Of a stretch of 64,000 bases of DNA, positions 17,311 through 25,167 are shown in pieces; the stretch's first letter is position 1; each line of letters opens with the position of its first letter. The DNA is from Gammaproteobacteria bacterium (GTDB taxonomy: Bacteria; Pseudomonadota; Gammaproteobacteria; Steroidobacterales; Foliamicaceae), in assembly GCA_009844425.1 (NCBI GenBank), contig VYBN01000017.1:1-64000 (forward strand), given 5' to 3'. The translations under genes and the position numbers were made by a program. A model generated the notes under the pieces. It searched no databases and had not been told where the DNA came from. It saw only the letters and a list, made by a program, of their open reading frames with translations.

Positions 17311-18210
17311 ATGGCGATAAAATTCCGCGCCGATATGCGCGGAAGCCTCGTAGCCTTGGTCACGCCCATGGACGCCGCCGGCGCCGTGGATTATCCGGCC
17401 GTGGACCGGCTGATCGACTGGCACGCGGATTCAGGCACGGCCGCCCTGGTCGTGGCCGGGACCACCGGCGAATCGGCAACGCTGACCCATGACGAGCACG
17501 CGGAGCTCATTCGGTACGTCGCGGGGCAGGCGCGCGGCAGGATTCCGGTCGTGGCCGGCACCGGATCCAATTCCACGGCGCAGACGATCGCCCTTTCGCA
17601 GGCCGTGGCCGGCTCGGAAATCGTCGCCTTCCTGGTCGTTACGCCGTACTACAACAAGCCCACCCAGGAAGGCATGTTCCGGCATTTCACGGCCATTGCG
17701 GACGCTGTTGAGCAGCCCCTGATCCTCTACAATGTGCCCGTCCGCACAGCCGTGGACCTGCTGCCCGAGACGGTGGGCCGCCTGGCGGAACATCCCCGGA
17801 TCGGGGCTTTGAAGGAAGCGACCGGCGAGGTCGAACGGGTGGGACGCTTGAGAGCGCTTTGCGGAGAAGAGTTTTCCTTGTACAGCGGCGACGATGCAAC
17901 GGCGAGGGACTTCATGCTGGCCGGCGGCGACGGCGTGATATCGGTGACCGCCAATGTTGCGCCCCGGGCCATGGCGGACATGTGCGGGGCCGCGCTGGCC
18001 GGTGATTCCGCGCGCGCCGCGGAACGCGACGCGCCTCTGGCCGCATTGCATGACGCATTATTCGTGGAATCCAACCCGATTCCCGTGAAATGGGCCCTCA
18101 ATCGCATGAACAGGATCGCAGCAGGCATCCGGCTTCCGCTCACCGAGCTTTCCGGTCCGCACCATGCACAGGTGCAGGGCGCGCTGACGGAAGCGGGAGC
18201 GCTGTCGTGA
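17311..18210 (+). CDS. dapA: 4-hydroxy-tetrahydrodipicolinate synthase
   Basis: GSLVALVTPM, GTTGESATL, TPYYNKPTQEGMFRHF, LYNVPVRTAVDL, ALKEATG. Confidence 0.96.
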   Translation: MAIKFRADMRGSLVALVTPMDAAGAVDYPAVDRLIDWHADSGTAALVVAGTTGESATLTHDEHAELIRYVAGQARGRIPVVAGTGSNSTAQTIALSQAVAGSEIVAFLVVTPYYNKPTQEGMFRHFTAIADAVEQPLILYNVPVRTAVDLLPETVGRLAEHPRIGALKEATGEVERVGRLRALCGEEFSLYSGDDATARDFMLAGGDGVISVTANVAPRAMADMCGAALAGDSARAAERDAPLAALHDALFVESNPIPVKWALNRMNRIAAGIRLPLTELSGPHHAQVQGALTEAGALS

Positions 18211-18500
18211 GAAGCCGGGTTCCAGCGGCGGGGCTGATTGCGCTCTCCCTGTCCCTGCAAGGATGCGGAATGATCGGTGGCGGCCTGTTCGGAGGCGGCA
18301 CGCCGCCGTGCGAGAGTCCGCAGGAGTACCTGGCCGCCGAAGCCGCCAGCCCCATGGTTGCGCCCGAGGGACTGGAGACTCCGCAGGCTTTCGGCAATTT
18401 CGAAATTCCCGAAGGTGAGATACTCGAGGGTCAGGCGCGCCGGAACAACGGCTCCTGCCTGGAAGAGCCTCCGCGGATCGAACAGCCGGGAGCGCGATAA
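18207..18500 (+). CDS. Short dapA-linked lipoprotein resembling only the BamC N-terminal region
   Basis: GTG start overlapping dapA stop; signal peptide and lipobox (IALSLSLQGC); YLAAEAASPMVAPEGLETP...FEIPEG resembles the BamC N-terminal extended segment. Confidence 0.7.
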   Translation: MRSRVPAAGLIALSLSLQGCGMIGGGLFGGGTPPCESPQEYLAAEAASPMVAPEGLETPQAFGNFEIPEGEILEGQARRNNGSCLEEPPRIEQPGAR

Positions 18501-18512
18501 TGGCGCAAGGCC

Positions 18513-18600
18513 GGAGAGGTGGCCGAGTGGACGAAGGCGCCTGATTGGAGATCAGGTATACGGTCATACCGTATCGTGGGTTCGAATCCCACCCTCTCCG
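18513..18600 (+). tRNA. tRNA-Ser (anticodon GGA)
   Basis: Acceptor GGAGAGG/CCTCTCC, anticodon arm CCTGA-TTGGAGA-TCAGG, long variable arm, T arm GTGGGTTCGAATCCCAC; discriminator G; no encoded CCA. Confidence 0.96.
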
Positions 18601-18612
18601 TCATTCCCGTGA

Positions 18613-18891
18613 TCAATAAGCGGAGCCGCTATGTGATGCCGTTATAAGGGACACGATATATGCCTTGTCGTCGATTTCGTAGAAGAACCGCCAAGGTCCA
18701 ATCCGATATCTCCAGGTCTCCGGCTCGTATCCCTTCAGCTTGCGAACATGCGTGCCGAAATGCGGGTGCTCTCGCAGTCTGGGGTGCACGGTTCGACGCA
18801 GCTTGCTTACGATGTTTTTGTGATCGGCTTTGGTGATTGAGCGCAGATCCTTGCGGAATTGTCGGGTCTCGAAAATCTGGTACTCATTCAA
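18613..18891 (-). CDS. RelE/ParE-family toxin
   Basis: MNEYQIFETRQFRKDLRSITKADHKNIVSKL...HVRKLKGYEPETWRYRIGPWRFFYEIDDKAYIVSLI. Confidence 0.88.
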   Translation of the reverse strand: MNEYQIFETRQFRKDLRSITKADHKNIVSKLRRTVHPRLREHPHFGTHVRKLKGYEPETWRYRIGPWRFFYEIDDKAYIVSLITASHSGSAY

Positions 18892-19126
18892 CGAACTTTC
18901 CTGTGCGCTCTCGGGCCTGCCTGGAGCCGGCCTCCAATCTCTTGATCAGTTCGCGATCGCTCAGGATTTCCGCTGCTTCAGTTTCATCGACAAACTGGGT
19001 TTCCCTGATTCGCTCCAGAGCGGCTGTCTCAATGAGATTGGGAATGGGGCGGCGCTCGGCTACGGCTGCCTCGCGGAATTCCGTGTAGACATCCTCGTCC
19101 AAACGTAGAGTGACGGATTTGGTCAT
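18884..19126 (-). CDS. Cognate RHH-like antitoxin
   Basis: MTKSVTLRLDEDVYTEFREAAVAERRPIPNLIETAALERI...; upstream of and overlapping the toxin. Confidence 0.82.
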   Translation of the reverse strand: MTKSVTLRLDEDVYTEFREAAVAERRPIPNLIETAALERIRETQFVDETEAAEILSDRELIKRLEAGSRQARERTGKFVE

Positions 19127-19218
19127 GCATTTGACTCCGCTTAATCCGGGTAATCGGCATTCTAGCCGCTCTGTGCGCTGGAAACGCTGCCTCTGCTCGC
19201 AGCGCTGCGCGCCCGCAA

Positions 19219-19797
19219 TCATTTTTTGCCCGGTCTGAATACCGTCGCCGCGATGCCGTCGAGCTGGTTGCAGCGGTCCAGCCATGCGCGCACATTGGGA
19301 AACGGTTCGTAGTCGATCGCCTGTCCGTGACGGCCGATCAGATACGGCGCAATGGCGAAATCGACGATGGACAGGCCGCCGAGCACGAATTCCCGCCCCT
19401 CGAGTTGGCCATTCAGGACTCCGATATTGAGTTCGACGTCCTTCTCGGCGGTCTTGCTCCTGGCGCGCACCGCGATGACCGTATTGATCAGGTGGAACGC
19501 CTGCCAGTAGAGCCAGCGGTCACAATCCGCACGCCCTTTGGGGTCGTCGGGCAGCATGCCCGTGTCCGGGTGCAGCGTGGCGAGATAGCAGAGGATCGCG
19601 TTCGACTCCCACAGGCAGAAATCGCCGTCCACCAGCAGCGGGGCCTTGCCCATCGGGTTCATGCGCCGATAGCCCTCCGTCCTGTTCTCCTGTTCGCGGA
19701 ACCCCATCGAGTAAATCTCGACCGGGAGGCCGAAGTGCTTGATGAAGGCTTCGACCTTGCGGTTGTTGGGCGTGGGCGAGAACGAATAGAGTTTCAT
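19219..19797 (-). CDS. Glutathione S-transferase family protein
   Basis: MKLYSFSPTPNNRKVEAFIKHFGLP...NPMGKAPLLVDGDFCLWESNAILCYLA. Confidence 0.92.
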   Translation of the reverse strand: MKLYSFSPTPNNRKVEAFIKHFGLPVEIYSMGFREQENRTEGYRRMNPMGKAPLLVDGDFCLWESNAILCYLATLHPDTGMLPDDPKGRADCDRWLYWQAFHLINTVIAVRARSKTAEKDVELNIGVLNGQLEGREFVLGGLSIVDFAIAPYLIGRHGQAIDYEPFPNVRAWLDRCNQLDGIAATVFRPGKK

Positions 19798-19817
19798 TGG
19801 GAACCTTCCCGCGGCCG

Positions 19818-20447
19818 CTAATCGCTGGCGGCCTGCTCTGCGTACTCGGCTCTCCAGGATTCCTTTACCTTGCGCGAGCGTTCAATCAGGGGTGTGAATT
19901 TTTCGTGATCCACGTCCCGCTGGAAAAGCTTCTCAATATAGACCAGGGCCGTCATCGGGGACTCGGCCCAATGGATATAGCGCCATCCCTCCGGCTTCTT
20001 GCGCATGACCGCGCTCACCCGGACCTCCTCTCCTATCGGGGGGCGGCCCCGTATCTTCATTTCGAAATGCATGTTCCAGGCGGCAATGGCCAGATCGTCG
20101 GCGATGAGCTTGACCGAAATGTCGCGCATCTCCTCGCGCAGGCCTTCGACCGCCGGGCTCGGAAAGGGAGGGGCAAGATAGGCCTTGAGCGGCTCCCAGC
20201 CGATGAACCAGTCGTCCTGCTCCTCGGCAAGGTAGAAGGGCACCTCTTCGTCGGGGTCCCAGAGTTCCAGAACCGTTCGGTAATCCTGCGAGTTCCATCG
20301 TTCCGCGGTCGCGTGAACGAGCGCCTTTACGGCCTCGATTTCGTCCTGCTCGGCGGCATGGGCCGAGTGAATGGCAAGTGCGGTCATGGTCAATGCCACC
20401 CCCAATGCAAAAGTCGCCCGCAGCGACGCTAACACAGTTGAAGACAT
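19818..20447 (-). CDS. Exported SnoaL/NTF2-like hypothetical protein
   Basis: Signal peptide MSSTVLASLRATFALGVALTMTALAIHSAHAA; EIEAVKALVHATAERWNSQDYRTVLELWDPDEEVPF is SnoaL-like. Confidence 0.6.
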   Translation of the reverse strand: MSSTVLASLRATFALGVALTMTALAIHSAHAAEQDEIEAVKALVHATAERWNSQDYRTVLELWDPDEEVPFYLAEEQDDWFIGWEPLKAYLAPPFPSPAVEGLREEMRDISVKLIADDLAIAAWNMHFEMKIRGRPPIGEEVRVSAVMRKKPEGWRYIHWAESPMTALVYIEKLFQRDVDHEKFTPLIERSRKVKESWRAEYAEQAASD

Positions 20448-20466
20448 GGTTCCTCCCTCGAAGGCG

Positions 20467-21174
20467 CTAATACTCCTCATCGTATTCGATGAGATCAAAG
20501 TGGGCGTTCATGTATCCGCCCACGGTGATCTTGACGAAAAGGAACCCGTCGGGCGTGCACCACACGTCCTCGGTCGGGTGATAGTCGAGCAGGAACCGGT
20601 AATGGTCGGTCTCGAAGGTCCCGGCCGGGACCGTGATCTCTTCGCGTCCCACGTATTCCAGGTCGAAATCGGTGGTGCACAGGTTGGGGCCGGAGCATCC
20701 GTCATGTTCGCGCGAGGACATCAGCACGCCGCGGCACGGCTGCGGGTTCTGTTTCGAGGAGTGAACAAATCGGGCGCAGTGGATCGCGTCGCAGGACACG
20801 GGATGCGCCCCGAAGGACAGCGGCGGCGAGGTTAGGTCCATGCGCTGGCTCGTGCGTCCCGTCGTGACGTTGACGGCCTCACACTCGGCGCCGCCGTCGG
20901 TGAAACGGAACCAGCCGCTGCCGAGAAACTCGCCGCTCTGGTGCAAACGGACAAAGCAATCCAGCGGATGGTAGTCGCTGTCCGTCGTATAGACCGTCTC
21001 CCGCAGGACGGACCTGTCCGCGACGACGCCGGGTTCGATTTCGCAATGCGCCCGCAGCGTGCGCTGACCGTCCTCGTGGAAGGTGACCGACCACCATTCC
21101 CGCCCGAAATCGCGCCGTTCTCCTTCAGGATCAAAAATATAGGCAATCTTGCCCCGCACGTTTCTATGGTTCAT
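20467..21174 (-). CDS. Hypothetical protein
   Basis: Intact ORF with ordinary composition; family not recognised. Confidence 0.55.
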   Translation of the reverse strand: MNHRNVRGKIAYIFDPEGERRDFGREWWSVTFHEDGQRTLRAHCEIEPGVVADRSVLRETVYTTDSDYHPLDCFVRLHQSGEFLGSGWFRFTDGGAECEAVNVTTGRTSQRMDLTSPPLSFGAHPVSCDAIHCARFVHSSKQNPQPCRGVLMSSREHDGCSGPNLCTTDFDLEYVGREEITVPAGTFETDHYRFLLDYHPTEDVWCTPDGFLFVKITVGGYMNAHFDLIEYDEEY

Positions 21175-21256
21175 TGCGCAAACCTAGCACAGTAGCGCCG
21201 GCGATTCGCGGACGCGCTCTGAGCGGGTGTCGCGGGGCTACGGGCGGGAGACGACG

Positions 21257-22012
21257 CTAGACGCGGTCGGAGCGCCCGCCGTCCGCCGTGATGTTGGCGC
21301 CGACGACGAACCGTGCCCGGCGCGAACAAAGAAACACTGCGACGTTTGCAATCTCTTGCGGCGTGGCCATGCGGCCCAGCGGAATCTCCTCGGCCTTCCT
21401 GCGGACGTGCTCCGGGTCTTCGGCTTCCAGTTGCGCCCAGATCCCGCCCTCGGCCCAGGTCGGGCCAGGCGCGACCATATTGACCCTTACGCCGCTTGCC
21501 GCAAGCTCATGCGAAAGACCCTTGGCGGCGTGCGCGAGCGCGGCCTTGGTGGCCCCGTAGGCATCCCGTTTGCGCGACGCAGCGGCCGAGGTCGAGCCGA
21601 TGACGACAACGGCGGCGTCGCCGGATTCCCGCGCGGCCGCTTCAAGATGCGGGGCGGCGAAGTCGACGATGCGGTTCAGTGCGGCGATCTCGACCTGGAA
21701 ATTGCTCCGCCAGGCCTGCCCGGAATTGCCGGCGGCCATGGCGCTGGCGTTGAGCACCAGTAGGTCGAGGCCGCCGAGGCGGGCGATGGCCTGCTCCAGC
21801 CACTCCAGTGTCGACCCGGAGTCCACAAGGTCGACGGCGGCGCCCTGAACCGCGGCCGGGGAAGCGCCGCCCGACGGTATCGTGGTGGGCAGCGAACGGG
21901 CGCAGTACTCGACACGGCACCCTTCGGAAGCCAGCCCTTCGACGATGGCGCGTCCTATGCCGCGGGAGCCTCCGGTAACGATGGCCCGCGATTGGCCGAG
22001 GTGCAGGTCCAT
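21257..22012 (-). CDS. SDR-family oxidoreductase
   Basis: AIVTGGSRGIGRAIVEGL, LLVLNASAMA, SRKRDAYGATKAAL, ITADGGRSDRV. Confidence 0.9.
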   Translation of the reverse strand: MDLHLGQSRAIVTGGSRGIGRAIVEGLASEGCRVEYCARSLPTTIPSGGASPAAVQGAAVDLVDSGSTLEWLEQAIARLGGLDLLVLNASAMAAGNSGQAWRSNFQVEIAALNRIVDFAAPHLEAAARESGDAAVVVIGSTSAAASRKRDAYGATKAALAHAAKGLSHELAASGVRVNMVAPGPTWAEGGIWAQLEAEDPEHVRRKAEEIPLGRMATPQEIANVAVFLCSRRARFVVGANITADGGRSDRV

Positions 22013-22047
22013 TTCGCTTGTGCCCGGGCGGTCGAGATCGCGGTCGC

Positions 22048-22797
22048 TCAGGCCGGATCGACCTGCTTCAGGGCTTCCAGGGCGATGGAGATCAGCGTGC
22101 GCTCGGCTTCGGCGTGCTCCTGCTTGCCGATTTTCTGCTTCTTCAGGCTGTTGACGGTGGATGCGCACATGCTTCCCGCCTTGCACCCCAGGGACTTGCC
22201 GACCGTGAGGATCGCGGACGTCTCCATGTCGACGGCCAGCACGTCCTGCCCGGCCAGTCGTTCCAGGTTATTGCGGACCCGGTCTTCGGTGGCGTCATCC
22301 AGCGCGAACATGTCCTGGTAGAAGCCGTCGAAACTGGCAAAGGCGCCGACGTGATAGGTGGCTTCATGCCCGGATGCAGCGCGGGTGAGGGCACTCACCA
22401 GGCTGGGATCGGCGCTGGAGTTTCCGGCGCCGTGGGCGTATGCGGAGGACGTTCCTTCGAACGATTTGGCGTTCCGGGCGATGATCATGTCGCCGATATT
22501 GACGGGAGAGAGCCCGATGCTGGTCCCTATGCGCAGGAAGACCGAAGCGCCCAGGTTGGCCAGTTCATGCAGGACGATTGCGGCAATGGGGGAGCCCATC
22601 CCGAATGCCGACAACGTGATCCGCGTGTCCCCGTACATCCCGGTCACGGTAGCGAGTCCGCGGTTGACCGGCATTGCCTCCACGTCGTTCAGGAATTGAC
22701 TGAACCGTGGCACCCGGCCCGGATCGCCCAGAAGAATCACCCGTTCGGCCACCTGTTCGGCGCTGCATCCGATGTACCAGGCCTTTCGCGAATTCAC
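22048..22797 (-). CDS. Nucleoside (uridine-type) phosphorylase family protein
   Basis: AERVILLGDPGRVPRFSQFL, FGMGSPIAAIVLHEL, RIGTSIGL, VDMETSAILTVGKSLG. Confidence 0.87.
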   Translation of the reverse strand: MNSRKAWYIGCSAEQVAERVILLGDPGRVPRFSQFLNDVEAMPVNRGLATVTGMYGDTRITLSAFGMGSPIAAIVLHELANLGASVFLRIGTSIGLSPVNIGDMIIARNAKSFEGTSSAYAHGAGNSSADPSLVSALTRAASGHEATYHVGAFASFDGFYQDMFALDDATEDRVRNNLERLAGQDVLAVDMETSAILTVGKSLGCKAGSMCASTVNSLKKQKIGKQEHAEAERTLISIALEALKQVDPA

Positions 22798-22803
22798 TTG
22801 CCG

Positions 22804-23658
22804 CTACCCATAAGACCGTTCCCGCAACAGCGATGCGGCTGCGTCGATGCCGCTCGCGACCACGGTGCGCAAGTCCGATTCACCGGCAAGCAGGGCCGCC
22901 AGGCAGCCGCCCGCCAGGGTATCGCCGGCGCCCGAGGCATCGTCGAATGTCAGCGGTTCCACGTCCACCCGAACCTTGATGCCGTCCCGTTCCGCCTTGA
23001 CGGCTTCGCCACCGGCGGTTTCCACGATCACCGGACGGCGGTGCGCAGTCGTTGCCGCCAGCCCTTCATCGACCCACTCACGCTCCTGGCGGTTGCAGAA
23101 GATGTAGTCGGCGCGCGCGGCCAGCGCCGTGCGCAGTTCGATCGGATACGAGAGCGGATCGTTTTTCATGACCCATGCCACCTTGCAATCACCGTCGATC
23201 AGGCCCAGGGCCTCCCCGGCGATTCCGGGGGGCCCCACGGTAACGCACAGCAAATCCGCGGCGGCGATTACCTCCTTTTGCCGGCCGGTCAGCGTTTCCC
23301 GGCCCAGCATGCCCGGATCGAACAGGCAGCCGCAACTGCCGTCCTGCTGGTAAATCATGAAACACACGGGTGTGTTGCCCGGCTCTATCGTCGCGATCGC
23401 TTCCACACCGACGCCGTCGCCTTCGGTCCACGACGTAAACAGCTCGCCGTGATGATCCGCGCCGACCCAGGTCACGATGGAAACGTCAATGCCTTTCCCG
23501 GCGATGGGGCGGGCCACATACAAGGGGCAGCCGCCGGGCCGGGGAAAAGCGTCGGCGGGTCGCTGCTTGATCACTACCGTGCGGTCGCCCGAAAAATAGC
23601 CATCCAGCACCGCGGGAAAGTCGATCGACGCGTATCCGATTACCGCCACCCTGTTCAC
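22804..23658 (-). CDS. PfkB-family carbohydrate/nucleoside kinase
   Basis: C-terminal PfkB signature DDASGAGDTLAGGCLAALLAG; ribokinase-like organisation. Confidence 0.9.
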   Translation of the reverse strand: MNRVAVIGYASIDFPAVLDGYFSGDRTVVIKQRPADAFPRPGGCPLYVARPIAGKGIDVSIVTWVGADHHGELFTSWTEGDGVGVEAIATIEPGNTPVCFMIYQQDGSCGCLFDPGMLGRETLTGRQKEVIAAADLLCVTVGPPGIAGEALGLIDGDCKVAWVMKNDPLSYPIELRTALAARADYIFCNRQEREWVDEGLAATTAHRRPVIVETAGGEAVKAERDGIKVRVDVEPLTFDDASGAGDTLAGGCLAALLAGESDLRTVVASGIDAAASLLRERSYG

Positions 23659-24230
23659 GACAGCAGCCTGACGCCCTCTTCAAGCGGCACGACCCAGCCC
23701 AGGTAGCGTTCGATGTCCTCCAGCGATGCGTCCGCCAGGTGCGGGCGATTGGAATTCACGGCATCGCGCACGACGTGGCAGCGATATCCCAGCGAGAATG
23801 CGTCCTGAACCGTGGCGCGCACGCACACGTTGGCCTTGACGCCGCCGATTACGAGTGTTCCTACGTTGAGTTCGCGCAGCAGCAGGTCGAGGTCGGTGGC
23901 CTGAAACGCGCTCATGCGCCGTTTCGGCAGCAGGATTTCGCCCTGGCCCCGGGGTGAGAAGCCATCCACCAGCTGCGAGTCGAATTCGCCGTCCACGCAG
24001 TGGACCGGAAGCTTGGCCTGCTCGAAGTCGGCAAGCCCGGGCCGATGCCGCTCGGCGACGAAAATGACGGGACGCTGCGCGGTTCTGGCGCTCTGGAGCA
24101 GTTTCCGCAAGGCGGGCAGCACCTCGGCGCTTTCGGAATAGTAGTTCCGGCCGTCTTCGTGAAAGAAGGAATTCTGCAGGTCGATGAGCAACAGCGCGAC
24201 GGCTGTGGCGTTTCCCATGTGCTCGCTCAC
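23655..24230 (-). CDS. Isochorismatase-family cysteine hydrolase
   Basis: VALLLIDLQNSFFHEDG, KRRMSAFQATDLDLLLRELNVGTLVIGGVKANVCVRATVQDAFSLGY. Confidence 0.92.
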   Translation of the reverse strand: MSEHMGNATAVALLLIDLQNSFFHEDGRNYYSESAEVLPALRKLLQSARTAQRPVIFVAERHRPGLADFEQAKLPVHCVDGEFDSQLVDGFSPRGQGEILLPKRRMSAFQATDLDLLLRELNVGTLVIGGVKANVCVRATVQDAFSLGYRCHVVRDAVNSNRPHLADASLEDIERYLGWVVPLEEGVRLLS

Positions 24231-25021
24231 GAAGACTTGCGCGGGTCGGTCGGCTCTCCTTCATGGTACAGCACCGACAGCGGATTCGAGCGCACCAGGC
24301 GAGCGTCATACGTGTAGCAGTCCTGAAGATAAACGGCTTCGATCAGCTCGATGAGATTGCCTCTTCGGTCGAAGCTCTTTCGATACACGAGCATCACCGC
24401 CGAAGGCAGTTCCGTGCCGAGTTGCCCGGCCTCGTCCTCCGTGGCCAGACGGACGTTGATCGTTTCGTCGGCGTGGTCGATTTCGAGCCCCGCCTCGTCG
24501 AAGGTCCTGTAAAGCGAGAAATCCGAATCGGCGACGCGGCTGTCCGGGCCGGCAAGCGCCGGCACCGCGGCTGCGATGCGCATGGGTATCAGCGCCGTGT
24601 GTATGGCCCACGGAAACCCATCGACCAGGCGGATCCGCTCCAGCAGCAATGCGGGTTCGTCGCAGCCATACTGCAGGGCCTCGCTCCGGTCCAGTTGCCG
24701 CTGCCCCACCAGGCGATGCGAGGGAACCCGGCCCTGGCGGCGCACGGTTTCCGAAAAGCCGAGCAGGTAGCCGGGAGAGCGGTGCAGGGCAGGCCGCGAC
24801 ACAAAGGTCCCGACGCCCTGGCGCCGCTGCAATAGCCCCTCGGCCAGCAGCACGTCAATGGCCTTTACGACCGTGCCCCGGCTCACCCCGAACTTGAGGC
24901 AGAGCTGCGCTTCGCTGGGCAGAAGGTCGCCCGGCACCCATTTGCCTGCGCGAATGCCGTCGCGGAGCTCGTCCGCCAGGACCGCGTAGCGCGGTTTTCC
25001 TGCGTTCCGGTGTGGGGTCAT
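24227..25021 (-). CDS. GntR-family regulator (UTRA/HutC type)
   Basis: wHTH: RYAVLADELRDGIRAGKWVPGDLLPSEAQLCLKFGVSRGTVVKAIDVLLAEGLLQRRQGVGTFVS, followed by UTRA-like domain. Confidence 0.93.
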   Translation of the reverse strand: MTPHRNAGKPRYAVLADELRDGIRAGKWVPGDLLPSEAQLCLKFGVSRGTVVKAIDVLLAEGLLQRRQGVGTFVSRPALHRSPGYLLGFSETVRRQGRVPSHRLVGQRQLDRSEALQYGCDEPALLLERIRLVDGFPWAIHTALIPMRIAAAVPALAGPDSRVADSDFSLYRTFDEAGLEIDHADETINVRLATEDEAGQLGTELPSAVMLVYRKSFDRRGNLIELIEAVYLQDCYTYDARLVRSNPLSVLYHEGEPTDPRKSS

Positions 25022-25066
25022 CGGGAGGGTTCCTTGTGTGGAACTGCGATTGTGCAAAATGACTAC

Positions 25067-25078
25067 TTGACTAGTCAA
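25067..25078. promoter_or_regulatory. Palindromic candidate GntR operator TTGACTAGTCAA
   Basis: Perfect 12-bp palindrome in an AT-rich intergenic region between divergent gntR and the TonB receptor gene. Confidence 0.6.
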
Positions 25079-25167
25079 CTGAATAATTATATTTTCAAGC
25101 CTTACCCGTGCTTCAACCTCATCGCTGTCGGCTAATGCGACAAACTCATCCAACAAGGGGACACGCC

